A stretch of 64,000 bases of DNA, taken from assembly GCF_024213195.1 (NCBI RefSeq), contig NZ_JANAVF010000019.1, positions 85,510 to 149,509 of the forward strand. Reading direction: 5' to 3'. The notes beneath the pieces were generated by a model. It saw nothing but the letters and a program-made list of their open reading frames with translations. It made no database searches and was not told the DNA's origin. The number at the start of each line of letters is the position of its first letter. The first letter of the stretch is position 1. Origin of the DNA: Streptomyces sp. TBY4 (GTDB taxonomy: Bacteria > Actinomycetota > Actinomycetes > Streptomycetales > Streptomycetaceae). Positions 16,226-23,363 of the stretch are shown here, piece by piece. A program made the position numbers and the translations under genes.

Positions 16226-16263
16226 TCGGGAGCCGGAAGGAGTCCCTTCCAACTCGTATCGAA

Positions 16264-16291
16264 ATTCTACTATGAATAAGGGGAGGGTCAA
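16264..16291 (-). promoter_or_regulatory. phage early promoter 3 (TTGACC, 16 bp, TAGAAT)
   Basis: -35 TTGACC at 16286-16291 and -10 TAGAAT at 16264-16269, followed by TTCGATA. The spacer is 16 bp and diverges from the other copies in its middle. It drives the methylase-like and PP-loop genes. Confidence 0.8.
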
Positions 16292-16316
16292 CCTCCCCGA
16301 AATGGGCTCGGGCAGG

Positions 16317-16901
16317 TCAGCCCTCGTCGACCCAGACCATTCCGTAGGGGGTCTGCCGAAGCATCGACATCGCCGCCTTGTGGATGTCCTCCTGCATGGC
16401 CACCCAGTTCACCGCGCCGAAAGTGTCGCGGTACGCCTCGATCTCCCACTGCTGCGGGGAGCCGTTGAGGCTGGCCATGATCTCCGGGAGGCCATCCCCG
16501 TGCCCGATCAGCCGCTCACGGAACTCCGCGTGCGCGTCCGTCAAGAGCTCCCGCCATGCCTCGTCACGGGGGCCGCGCCCGAGGTCGGCGCCGGATGTCC
16601 AGCCATGGAAGGCTGATACCGCACCGACCTCCCGCAGGGCCGCCCAGGCGACCGCCCTCTCCTTCGAGCGGAGGACCGGCACGTACGTCAGCTCGTACAG
16701 CTGCGCCTGCGGCCAGTCGTCGCCGGGCGAGGTCGTGCTCGCGGCGTCGTGCGGCGCCGCCGCCTCCGAACGCGCCCAGCCGCGGGCGCCCATGCGGCGA
16801 GCGGGCACGATGCTGCGCCACTCCAGAGAGGTGTCCGGCTTGCGGAAGCGGGCGCGCCATACGCCTCCCGTCGGCGCGGCGTCCCGGCCGGCGCCGCTCA
16901 C
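16317..16901 (-). CDS. unknown phage early protein, 194 aa
   Basis: It starts at GTG 16901, overlapping the upstream stop (GTGA). The protein is soluble, with a Trp-rich, mixed alpha/beta composition (for example LYELTYVPVLRSKERAV and GSPQQWEIEAYRDTF). No catalytic or binding motif is recognised. It is the last gene of unit 4 (promoter 4). Overlap with its neighbour indicates coupled translation. Confidence 0.6.
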   Translation of the reverse strand: MSGAGRDAAPTGGVWRARFRKPDTSLEWRSIVPARRMGARGWARSEAAAPHDAASTTSPGDDWPQAQLYELTYVPVLRSKERAVAWAALREVGAVSAFHGWTSGADLGRGPRDEAWRELLTDAHAEFRERLIGHGDGLPEIMASLNGSPQQWEIEAYRDTFGAVNWVAMQEDIHKAAMSMLRQTPYGMVWVDEG

Positions 16902-17362
16902 CGCCCGCCCTCCAGGAGGGTGATCTTCGCGTCGAGCTTCGTCTTCCACCGGCTGTACGCTGCCGGGTCGCAGGTGCGCAGCTGCTCCATCAGCAGCACA
17001 GCCCTGGCGGCGTGGGTGCTGCGCTCCCGCGGGGTCACCGGCACGTGAACCCCGGAGGGCCACGAGGGGACCTCGGAGTCCGGAGCGGCCATGGCCACGC
17101 GCCAGTTCAAGTTGGCCTCCAGAAGCCCAGGCGTCTGGGAGGTGATCGGCTCCGCCTCCATCGCGTTGAGGAAGTCCGAGTGCGCGGGCATCTCGAGGAT
17201 GGGTCCGCCCGCGCAGTTGTCGGGCATCTCCACCCACACGCGCTGGCCGTACGTCGGATCCGGCGCGACCTCCAGTACGTATCGGTTGTAGGCCAGCCAT
17301 GTGCCGCAGGTGGTGGACAGGTACAGGACGCTCACGCGGTCGCCCATCTTGTACGGGGTCAT
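16898..17362 (-). CDS. unknown phage early protein, 154 aa
   Basis: It starts at ATG 17362. The N-terminal half is strand-rich (GDRVSVLYLSTTCGTWLAYN) and the C-terminal half helical. Two cysteines are in the N-terminal half, one near the C-terminus. No family recognised. It sits between the frameshifted zinc-finger-like gene (26 bp upstream) and the overlapping 194-aa gene. Confidence 0.6.
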   Translation of the reverse strand: MTPYKMGDRVSVLYLSTTCGTWLAYNRYVLEVAPDPTYGQRVWVEMPDNCAGGPILEMPAHSDFLNAMEAEPITSQTPGLLEANLNWRVAMAAPDSEVPSWPSGVHVPVTPRERSTHAARAVLLMEQLRTCDPAAYSRWKTKLDAKITLLEGGR

Positions 17363-17387
17363 GTGACTGCTCTCGGGTCGGGGCGGG

Positions 17388-17871
17388 TCAGGATCGGGGG
17401 AAGGCCCTCAGTGCGGCACGGCCGCGCCGGGCTGTGGCCGGGCAGGGGCCGAGCAGGTGTTCCGTGAGCGCAAGGGCCTTCGCCTGCTCGCCGTCGTTGT
17501 GGGCGAGGAGCAGCAGGTGGGCGGCCGCGAAGAACTCCTGCGCGGTGACGGCGTGACGGACCCGGCAGGTGCAGGAGCCGCTGTCAGTCGAGGTGAGGGC
17601 TTCCAGGAGGCGAGGGAACTCGGCCTTCGGGGCGCACCCGGAGTGCCTGCCCGGCGGCTGGGCTCGCCGCAGGTGGCTGTAGAAGCGGACGCCCTGCCAG
17701 CCGCACAACATGCAGGCCACGGGCCAGTTCACATCGGCCCCCCGGGTATCCCCCCAGTGGGGCCCATCCCAGGGCGTCGATACGGGCAAGGGCCAGCGCG
17801 GCGGAGGTCACGTTGCGGGGGCTGGGCGGGAGTTCGAAGAGGTGGGCGTTCAGGTAGTCGGTATCGGGCAT
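17388..17871 (-). CDS. Cys-rich zinc-finger-like early protein, interrupted by an apparent +1 frameshift
   Basis: It begins at ATG 17871 (MPDTDYLNAHLFELPPSP...), first gene after promoter 4. At the G6 run near 17738-17743 (minus-strand CCGGGGGGCC) the protein-like signal jumps to the +1 frame, giving ADVNWPVACMLCGWQGVRF, CAPK and CTCRVRH, a Cys/His pattern that suggests zinc binding, and ending at 17388. Skipping one G gives a continuous 160-aa protein. The unshifted frame runs on to 17584. Sequencing error, mutation or programmed shift cannot be separated here. Confidence 0.55.
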
Positions 17872-17903
17872 GCGCGTCTCCCTGGAGTGGATGTTTGGAG
17901 GGC

Positions 17904-17938
17904 GGCGAGGGGGTGGTGGAAAGGGCCACCCCCTCGCC
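17904..17938. promoter_or_regulatory. 13-bp hairpin at the 5' end of early transcript 4
   Basis: GGCGAGGGGGTGG (17904-17916) pairs perfectly with 17926-17938. On the minus strand it begins about 11 nt after the -10 box of promoter 4, so it would lie at the extreme 5' end of the mRNA, before the first start codon at 17871. Confidence 0.6.
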
Positions 17939-17948
17939 TTATATATGA

Positions 17949-17975
17949 ATTCTACTATGTATGAGGTGGGGTCAA
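17949..17975 (-). promoter_or_regulatory. phage early promoter 4 (TTGACC, 15 bp, TAGAAT)
   Basis: -35 TTGACC at 17970-17975 and -10 TAGAAT at 17949-17954 with a 15-bp spacer, one shorter than the other six. The region after -10 is TCATATAT. It drives the three genes 17871 to 16317. Confidence 0.75.
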
Positions 17976-18001
17976 GCCAGCTCAACCCACCGGGCAGCCC
18001 T

Positions 18002-19390
18002 CTACGTGACCGGCTTCTCCGCGGACGCTGGGGCGGGCTCGATGGCGCGGACGATGCCGCCGTCCCGGTGGACGGTCCAACTGTTCCGGAAGGCGTATCC
18101 GTGCTCGATCAGCAGCTCGGCGATCTGAGATTGCAGCGTTCCCGACCACTCGGGCGCGATGCACGTCGGGTCCACCGGTCCCGGGATGGTCACCGGCGGG
18201 TGATCCCTGTGCGGCTGGCCACGGCCGTTGAGCCACGTGACCCTCCCCACGCGCGAACCCGGCCTGCATTCGAGCTTGATCCGCTTCGGGCCCGCGGGGG
18301 CACTGCGCTGCTTCGGCTTCTTCGCCTTCGCCGCCGCCTGCGCCTCGCGGATGAGGCCGGCCGGGGCCGCCTCCGAGGCTTCGCGGGCGGACTTCGTGCC
18401 CGGCACCACGCCGTCCGCGAGGAAGACGCGCATCGCCTCGCCCGGGCATCGCCCCTGCACCTGGGTGTAGTCCGCGGAATGCGACCCGACCCGACCGCCG
18501 TCGAACGTGGCGTCCTCCAAGGTCATCACCCGCTTGGGGGCCAGCCGCAGATTCCAGGCGACCGACAGGGTCTTCGGGTTGACCCTTTTCACCTCGTACC
18601 AGGAGTTGAGGTAGAGCACGAAGTCGCCGGGCGCGAAGTCGTCGGGCTCCCAGAGCTTCACCCCGTCGGCCTTCGCCTTCTCGATCACCTCCTCCCAGTG
18701 GGCGATCTCCTCCTTCAGGTCCCGGACGTACCGGGAATGCCGGTCGCCCGTGTCCCAACCCTTCTCGGCCGCTTCCGAATGGTGCCGAGCCTGCTGGCGC
18801 AGGTCGGCGCGCAGCTTCTCCAGCCGCCGTAGGGTGCGCTGCGGGTTGTTCCGGTGCGTCTTGAAATTCTCGGCCGCCCGGGTGCGGTCGGCCCAGTAGC
18901 CGGCCCGGTCGGCCTCGGCTATCCCGGCCCGCATGTTGCTGTCGATCCGCGCGGCGTCCCGGCGGGCGCGGCCCTCGCCGGAGTAGCCGACGGGGATGGG
19001 CTGGCCGAACGGGATGCGCCTTGCGATCTGGCGGGCCGCGTCGAGCCGGGCCCCGGAGGAGAGGCTGGCGCGGTCCGCGCGGTCGCCGTACCTCTCGGCG
19101 CGGTCGTCGGCGCGCTCCTCACGGTCGGCCTCCGCCTCCTTGAAGGTGCGCCGGGTGTCCTCGTCGATCTCGACCGTGACCTCGTGACCGGCCTCGCGGA
19201 GCGCGGCGGCCGCGCTGTTGATCCGCCAGGTGTCGGCCTCCTTGTCCCGGGACTGGCGGATGTAGAGGCTGCCGAGGGAGCGGGAGAACCAGAAACCGTG
19301 GTCCCGGACGATCTCGAAGACGCCGTCCCCCTTCCGAGAACCACTGAGAAGCGTGCCTTCGAGGCGAGTATGGGAAATCGTGATGGTCAC
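18002..19390 (-). CDS. DUF3560-domain protein, 462 aa
   Basis: It starts at GTG 19390 with GGAAGGAA upstream, overlapping the previous stop (GTGA). The N-terminus has the DUF3560 pattern: ISHTRLEGTLLSGSRKGDG, then HGFWFSRSLGSLYIRQSRD, then an Arg/Asp/Glu-rich helix. A second region (about 260-340) resembles a KOW/SH3-like or YopX-like module. DUF3560 proteins occur widely on actinobacterial plasmids and phages and have no established function. It is the last gene of unit 5 and the largest of that unit. Confidence 0.75.
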   Translation of the reverse strand: MTITISHTRLEGTLLSGSRKGDGVFEIVRDHGFWFSRSLGSLYIRQSRDKEADTWRINSAAAALREAGHEVTVEIDEDTRRTFKEAEADREERADDRAERYGDRADRASLSSGARLDAARQIARRIPFGQPIPVGYSGEGRARRDAARIDSNMRAGIAEADRAGYWADRTRAAENFKTHRNNPQRTLRRLEKLRADLRQQARHHSEAAEKGWDTGDRHSRYVRDLKEEIAHWEEVIEKAKADGVKLWEPDDFAPGDFVLYLNSWYEVKRVNPKTLSVAWNLRLAPKRVMTLEDATFDGGRVGSHSADYTQVQGRCPGEAMRVFLADGVVPGTKSAREASEAAPAGLIREAQAAAKAKKPKQRSAPAGPKRIKLECRPGSRVGRVTWLNGRGQPHRDHPPVTIPGPVDPTCIAPEWSGTLQSQIAELLIEHGYAFRNSWTVHRDGGIVRAIEPAPASAEKPVT

Positions 19391-19608
19391 GATGAAGTTC
19401 CTTCCGATCCGATCTGGGTGAGTCGGCCGACGGGGTGCCAGCCTGCGTAGAGGATGTGGATGACGGGGTCGTCCGCGGTGAGCTCGCACAGCGTTCCCCA
19501 ACGGTGGGCCTGGACCTCGGTCACGAAGAAGGCCACGGTGTCCCCGGCCTGGTCACGGACGTTCTCACCGTCCTCCTGGCGTAGCCACACGCGGGACCCG
19601 GCGTTCAT
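19387..19608 (-). CDS. unknown small phage protein, 73 aa
   Basis: ATG 19608 overlaps the stop of the previous gene by 4 bp (ATGA) and its own stop overlaps the DUF3560 start. The protein is compact and strand-rich (GDTVAFFVTEVQAHRWGTLCEL). No motif recognised. The tight double overlap argues that it is translated. Confidence 0.6.
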   Translation of the reverse strand: MNAGSRVWLRQEDGENVRDQAGDTVAFFVTEVQAHRWGTLCELTADDPVIHILYAGWHPVGRLTQIGSEGTSS

Positions 19609-20075
19609 ACCGGCCACCCGTCGGACATGTGGACCGCGAGGGTCAGGGTTGCGACGAGCGATATCTCCAAGTCGTCCCGGTCGAAGGCGAGTGACTGGGC
19701 GACCAGGAAGTGAGGGCCGATGCGGTGCGCGAAGTGGGCCCGCTCGGTCATGCCGGCCCGAGCTGCTGCGTCCGCGGCCTCTGCCAGGTATGAGGCGTAG
19801 CGCAGGGCATCGTCCTCGGCCTCGCCGAGGAACGCGCCGCGGGCCTCCCACGCTGCCTGGAGGAGCAGCGTCCGGCGCGTCTCCGGCCCGGTGTGCTGCC
19901 ACAGCTCCAGCAGCCCGCCGTCCTTCGCGAGCTCAAGAGGCGTACGGGGTTCGGCGGGTACGCGCAGGAGCGTAGCGGCCGTGATCAAGGCGGTGCGGGT
20001 CGTGTAGAGGTCGAACACCTCTGGCTCCATCCGGGGTTGTAGGTGCGGGCGGCCCGCAGGCGTCGCGCCGGTCAC
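19605..20075 (-). CDS. unknown helical phage protein, 156 aa (paralogue of the gene at 20072)
   Basis: It starts at GTG 20075, overlapping the upstream stop. The protein is almost entirely alpha-helical. Its segments LLLQAAWEARGAFLGEAEDD and SLAFDRDDLEISLVATLTL align with LLLISWSARSVEIVQDGTDE and LLAFGPDLEVSHQLSLAMT of the upstream gene at the same relative positions, so the two look like a tandem duplication. No function is recognised. Confidence 0.65.
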   Translation of the reverse strand: MTGATPAGRPHLQPRMEPEVFDLYTTRTALITAATLLRVPAEPRTPLELAKDGGLLELWQHTGPETRRTLLLQAAWEARGAFLGEAEDDALRYASYLAEAADAAARAGMTERAHFAHRIGPHFLVAQSLAFDRDDLEISLVATLTLAVHMSDGWPV

Positions 20076-20473
20076 TGGTCGAAGGGGATGAGCGCGGTCA
20101 TCGCCAGGGACAGCTGGTGGGAGACCTCAAGGTCGGGGCCGAAGGCGAGGAGGTGAGCCAGGAGCATGGCCTCGTGCTTCGTCTCTACGAAGTCCTCGGC
20201 GCTCCCCGCCGGGTTGGCTGCGGCCCAGGCCCGAGCGGCGGAGGTCAGGGCGTCCGCGAGAAGGGACTCATCGGTGCCGTCCTGCACGATTTCGACGGAA
20301 CGAGCCGACCAGCTGATCAAGAGCAGGACGGTCTGGCGGTCCTCAGGGGACAGCCCCCACCAGGTCATCCGCATCTGCGGAACAGCAGCGAGCAGCCGGT
20401 GGGCGTGGGGGTGCGGGCTGGCTGCCAGGTTCCGGGCCGTGTTGCGGAGCTGTTCAAGGAGTACGGCAGTCAT
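20072..20473 (-). CDS. unknown helical phage protein, 133 aa (paralogue of the gene at 19605)
   Basis: ATG 20473 lies 4 bp after the stop of a tiny upstream reading frame. It is a helical protein similar to the downstream 19605-20075 product as described there. The stop overlaps the next start (GTGA), which indicates coupled translation of the pair and possibly a heteromeric complex. No motif is recognised. Confidence 0.65.
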   Translation of the reverse strand: MTAVLLEQLRNTARNLAASPHPHAHRLLAAVPQMRMTWWGLSPEDRQTVLLLISWSARSVEIVQDGTDESLLADALTSAARAWAAANPAGSAEDFVETKHEAMLLAHLLAFGPDLEVSHQLSLAMTALIPFDQ

Positions 20474-20477
20474 GGGG

Positions 20478-20561
20478 CTACTCGATTCCGGGCGTGACGG
20501 GCGTGGTGTCGGCGAGCTGGCCTTCGATGGCCCAGCGGGGGTGAGGGTCATCGGCGGGCAC
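20478..20561 (-). CDS. possible 27-aa leader or microprotein
   Basis: A GTG-initiated frame (PADDPHPRWAIEGQLAD after the start) overlaps the end of the 103-aa gene and stops 4 bp before the ATG of the 133-aa gene. High GC3 and the tight packing suggest translation, perhaps only to couple the two neighbours. No good ribosome binding site is visible. Confidence 0.35.
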   Translation of the reverse strand: MPADDPHPRWAIEGQLADTTPVTPGIE

Positions 20562-20859
20562 CGCTGCGCGCGCGGGACGGGTGCACGAGGCGGGCCGCAG
20601 CCATCAGGTTTTCGGCCTCGCACCGACGCCCGAGCTGGAGGAGCGCGCCGACCTCGAACATCGTCAGCCAGCTGCAGGCCGGTATCGCGGCGGCGAACTC
20701 CTCGTAGTCCTGGCCGTGCTTGTGGCCCGGCCGGCGCGACCAGGCGCGGCGGGCGACGGTGTGCGCCAGGGAGGCGGCGCTCTGGGTCTGCGCGTTGCTC
20801 AGGTTCAGCGTTGCGATGATCTCCGCCGTCCCGAGGAGCGGCAGGTGCTTGAAGGACAT
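20548..20859 (-). CDS. unknown phage protein, 103 aa
   Basis: ATG 20859 follows the recurrent leader sequence ACCTCTTGGA at 20875-20884. The protein is helical (TAEIIATLNLSNAQTQSAAS) with a basic C-terminus ending in Arg-rich residues. Not recognised. It is the third gene of unit 5. Confidence 0.6.
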   Translation of the reverse strand: MSFKHLPLLGTAEIIATLNLSNAQTQSAASLAHTVARRAWSRRPGHKHGQDYEEFAAAIPACSWLTMFEVGALLQLGRRCEAENLMAAARLVHPSRARSGARR

Positions 20860-20918
20860 GTGGTTCTTCCGAGTCCAAGAGGTGTGGGCGGCGCGCCCGT
20901 GCGGGCGCGCCGAGGGGT

Positions 20919-21227
20919 TCAGTCGTTGGCCCAGCCGAAGAACAGCCAGCCGTTCTCGGCGCTGGACGTGGTGACCGGCAGAGCTCCCGCCGGTCCCCAC
21001 TTGTCGTCGATACGGGGGTCGTTGGCGGAGATGAGTTCCAACGCCCAGCCGATGGCGTAGGCCTCGGAGCGGCGGACGTCATCGATGACGACGTAGTGGT
21101 CCTTCTCGGCGATGGATCCGCTACAGCCCCCGGAACCGTGCTCGTGCAGGGCTTCGTTGCGGGTCTTCATGAAGGCCTTGGCTACGTCGTCTCCGGTGAC
21201 GACGTCGAAGAAGGTGATGGCGCCCAT
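20919..21227 (-). CDS. unknown phage protein, 102 aa
   Basis: ATG 21227. The sequence is acidic and mixed alpha/beta (ITFFDVVTGDDVAKAFMKTR, then DKWGPAGALPV). It contains one cysteine in a Gly/Ser-rich loop. It resembles general small orphan phage proteins without a known role. Second gene of unit 5. Confidence 0.6.
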   Translation of the reverse strand: MGAITFFDVVTGDDVAKAFMKTRNEALHEHGSGGCSGSIAEKDHYVVIDDVRRSEAYAIGWALELISANDPRIDDKWGPAGALPVTTSSAENGWLFFGWAND

Positions 21228-21306
21228 CGGGGTCTCCAGGTGGTGTGGCGGGTGGCGGCATGGCGCGGCCCGCCCCGGTGGCGGGGCGGGCCGGGGAGAA
21301 GTGCGC

Positions 21307-21678
21307 TCAGCGGATACGGACGCGGCTGCGGTTGGTGCGCATCGGGCTCGCCGGGCGGCACAGGGCCGGGGCGGGAGCGCGGCGGACCTCGGCCAGCAGC
21401 CGGTCGACCGGGTTCAGGACGGGTGCCGGGGCCGCCGTGACGTTCGCGACCGCTTCCTCGAGCACCTCGATGCGGATGGTCGGGAACTGCTCGCTCCAGC
21501 GGCTCATCGCCTCGCCGTCGGCTTCGTCCAGCCCGGCGGCCACGGCGAACTCCGCCCACTGGACAGCCATGTTGACCGAGGCCCACGTGAGCGTGACTTC
21601 CGCCTGCTGCTCGGTGATGGCGTAGTTGCGGGCGACGTGCAGGACGGCGATCGGGTCGGGGATCGGGATGCTGTTCAC
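21307..21678 (-). CDS. unknown phage protein, 123 aa
   Basis: It starts at GTG 21678 and is the first gene after promoter 5. Residues 10-75 are helical and acidic (IAVLHVARNYAITEQQAEV); the last 40 residues are Pro/Arg-rich and probably disordered. No family recognised. Confidence 0.6.
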   Translation of the reverse strand: MNSIPIPDPIAVLHVARNYAITEQQAEVTLTWASVNMAVQWAEFAVAAGLDEADGEAMSRWSEQFPTIRIEVLEEAVANVTAAPAPVLNPVDRLLAEVRRAPAPALCRPASPMRTNRSRVRIR

Positions 21679-21732
21679 GGGTTTCCTTCCGGCTGGTCAT
21701 CGGACGGGGCTTCCCCCCTTCCTTGTATCTAA

Positions 21733-21760
21733 ATTCTACTATCTTTAGAGGGGGTGTCAA
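21733..21760 (-). promoter_or_regulatory. phage early promoter 5 (TTGACA, 16 bp, TAGAAT)
   Basis: -35 at 21755-21760, -10 at 21733-21738, followed by TTAGATACA. It drives a run of eight small and medium genes down to DUF3560 at 18002. Confidence 0.85.
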
Positions 21761-21796
21761 TGCAAAGCCGCAGGTCACAGGCCCGATGTGTCGACG

Positions 21797-22264
21797 CTAG
21801 GCTGCGGCTGGCGCGGCCTTGCGGGCGCTGAGTGCGCCCCGTTTGCGGATCGTGGCGGCCCCCGCGGCGCGGGACTCTGCACGCTGCGCTGTCACGCGGC
21901 ACTGCCCACAGAGGGGCTCGCCGTTGCGCCTGTGCCCCTTGACGCCGCTGCTCTCCCCGCACACGCCGGCCCGCGAGGGCAGCCCCTTCGGGAGGGCCGG
22001 CGCCGACGCTGCCGAGGCGACGACCCTTCCGTTGATCCACACCCGCGCGGAGCACACGCCATCGAACTGCGAGCCCTGCGGCCGAACCCGGTCGTAGCAT
22101 TCGGCCAGCACCGGGCAGCCCAAGCAGGTGCGCACCAGGGGCTCGGTGAGCTCGCCCAGCTCCTTGGCGGACTTGCGGGTGGCGGGAGGGTCGAAGACGA
22201 ACTCCTCGACGCCGACGCACGGCGCCAGGTCCATCCAGGACGTCGTGGCGGTCGAATTGATCAC
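21797..22264 (-). CDS. WhiB-like iron-sulphur protein
   Basis: It starts at GTG 22264 with GAAGGTG upstream. The N-terminal part has the WhiB cysteine pattern: LAPC, then after about 30 residues TCLGCPVLAEC (CxxCxxxxxC), for a 4Fe-4S cluster. The usual GVWGG turn is changed to GVCSARVW. The C-terminal third adds VCGESSG and LCGQC, a possible extra zinc site, and an Ala/Arg-rich tail. Actinophage WhiB proteins can displace host WhiB factors on sigma factor and change host transcription. That mode is known from phage WhiB homologues but unproven here. Last gene of unit 6. Confidence 0.8.
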   Translation of the reverse strand: MINSTATTSWMDLAPCVGVEEFVFDPPATRKSAKELGELTEPLVRTCLGCPVLAECYDRVRPQGSQFDGVCSARVWINGRVVASAASAPALPKGLPSRAGVCGESSGVKGHRRNGEPLCGQCRVTAQRAESRAAGAATIRKRGALSARKAAPAAA

Positions 22265-22302
22265 GGCTGGCACCTTCTCGGCGGGCGGGCGGGGCGGTTG
22301 GG

Positions 22303-22854
22303 TCAGAACAGGGCGGGCTGGGGGTGCGGCGCGGGCGTGATGGCCTCCTTGGCCGCCGACGCCCTCAGGGCCAGGCGTGCGGCGGTGCGCGACCACGGCT
22401 CGTAGGCGAGGGCCCGCCACGCCTCCGGGTCCCGGAAGGGGGTCGGTCCGCGGTGGTAGGCCCGCTCGTGCCCTCCCTCGTCGTCCACGGCCTGGCGAAG
22501 TGCTCCGTAGCGCACGGGAGTCAGGCGTTGGTCGATCAGTTCGGAGGCGTCGACCCAGGCCACGAGGCCCGACCTGATCCCCGCGGGTGCCTCGACCTCG
22601 TAGGTGAAGCCGCGCGGGGCCCGGGTCCAGGTGCACAGGGCTCCCGCCTCCGGCTCGCCGGGCACGCGGCGCATCCGTAGCCGCCGGCCGGGGTCCAGGA
22701 GCTGCTGCTCACCCCACTGGGCGCGCTGGTAGTTGTACGGCAGGTCCACGAACGCGGCGAGCTGTGCCGGAGTGAAGAAGTCCCGGACTGCCATCCGGAC
22801 GTCGTCACCGGTGAGCGCCGTGCCGACAGCCGGGGCGGCGGCGGGAGGCTCCAT
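22303..22854 (-). CDS. unknown phage protein, 183 aa
   Basis: ATG 22854 lies just downstream of the perfect palindrome at 22876-22899. The protein has a helical N-terminus (DVRMAVRDFFTPAQLAAFVD) and a strand-rich centre with many aromatic residues. No catalytic motif. It lies between the 110-aa gene and the WhiB gene in unit 6; its proximity to the palindrome suggests separate control. Confidence 0.6.
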   Translation of the reverse strand: MEPPAAAPAVGTALTGDDVRMAVRDFFTPAQLAAFVDLPYNYQRAQWGEQQLLDPGRRLRMRRVPGEPEAGALCTWTRAPRGFTYEVEAPAGIRSGLVAWVDASELIDQRLTPVRYGALRQAVDDEGGHERAYHRGPTPFRDPEAWRALAYEPWSRTAARLALRASAAKEAITPAPHPQPALF

Positions 22855-22875
22855 GAAACTACTCCAGGTGATGAG

Positions 22876-22899
22876 TAGTGGCCTATTTCTAGGCCACTA
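22876..22899. promoter_or_regulatory. perfect 24-bp palindrome (candidate operator)
   Basis: TAGTGGCCTA, a TTTC spacer, then the exact complement of the first arm. Partial copies of the same element lie at 23352-23363, 26653-26666 and 27028-27041, all in spacers of the recombination/replication part of the early region. There is no T-tract, so an operator is more likely than a terminator. Confidence 0.6.
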
Positions 22900-22914
22900 C
22901 ACGCGGTTGAAGGG

Positions 22915-23247
22915 TCAGGCGTACTGGAGCAGGCGGGAATCGGCGAACTCCTGCTCCCGTACCTGCTCAAGCACGGCCGTCAGCGCGAAGCTGACCTGCC
23001 AGGGCATCGCGGTCATCGACAGTCCGAGTCGGGGCCGGCGGTCGGTGAACTCCCGTACGGAGACCAGCGTCCACCCCTGCGTTCCCTGCTGCTTCTGTGC
23101 TGTGACCTGGAAGTGGTCGACGTAGAGGTGGATCGTCGGCCGCCGGGTGGAGCTCTTGACGTGGATCTCCCAAGAGCGGGTCAGGGCGTCCACCAAGTAC
23201 TCCGGCGTCACGGTGGCGCGGCCCTGGCTGATCTGAGGCTGGTTCAT
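22915..23247 (-). CDS. unknown phage protein, 110 aa
   Basis: ATG 23247 with CTCTTGGAG 9 bases upstream; first gene after promoter 6. Strand-rich N-terminal part (TIHLYVDHFQVTAQKQQG) followed by a helix. Not recognised. Confidence 0.6.
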   Translation of the reverse strand: MNQPQISQGRATVTPEYLVDALTRSWEIHVKSSTRRPTIHLYVDHFQVTAQKQQGTQGWTLVSVREFTDRRPRLGLSMTAMPWQVSFALTAVLEQVREQEFADSRLLQYA

Positions 23248-23267
23248 GCGTTCTCTCCAAGAGGCAT

Positions 23268-23284
23268 CGCGGGCCCCTCCCGCG
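23268..23284. promoter_or_regulatory. short hairpin in the leader of early transcript 6
   Basis: CGCGGG and CCCGCG separated by five bases, between the -10 of promoter 6 and the start codon at 23247, close to the expected transcription start. Confidence 0.4.
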
Positions 23285-23292
23285 TTATCTAA

Positions 23293-23320
23293 ATTCTACT
23301 ACGTGGGGTAGGGGTGTCAA
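23293..23320 (-). promoter_or_regulatory. phage early promoter 6 (TTGACA, 16 bp, TAGAAT)
   Basis: -35 at 23315-23320, -10 at 23293-23298, followed by TTAGATAA. It drives the 110-aa, 183-aa and WhiB genes. Confidence 0.85.
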
Positions 23321-23351
23321 TCAGGCGACGGCGTCAGGATACAGAAAGATC

Positions 23352-23363
23352 GTGGCCTATTTC
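23352..23363. promoter_or_regulatory. half-site of the TAGTGGCCTA-type element
   Basis: GTGGCCTATTTC overlaps the stop codon of the winged-helix gene (23357) about 30 bp upstream of promoter 6. Confidence 0.4.
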
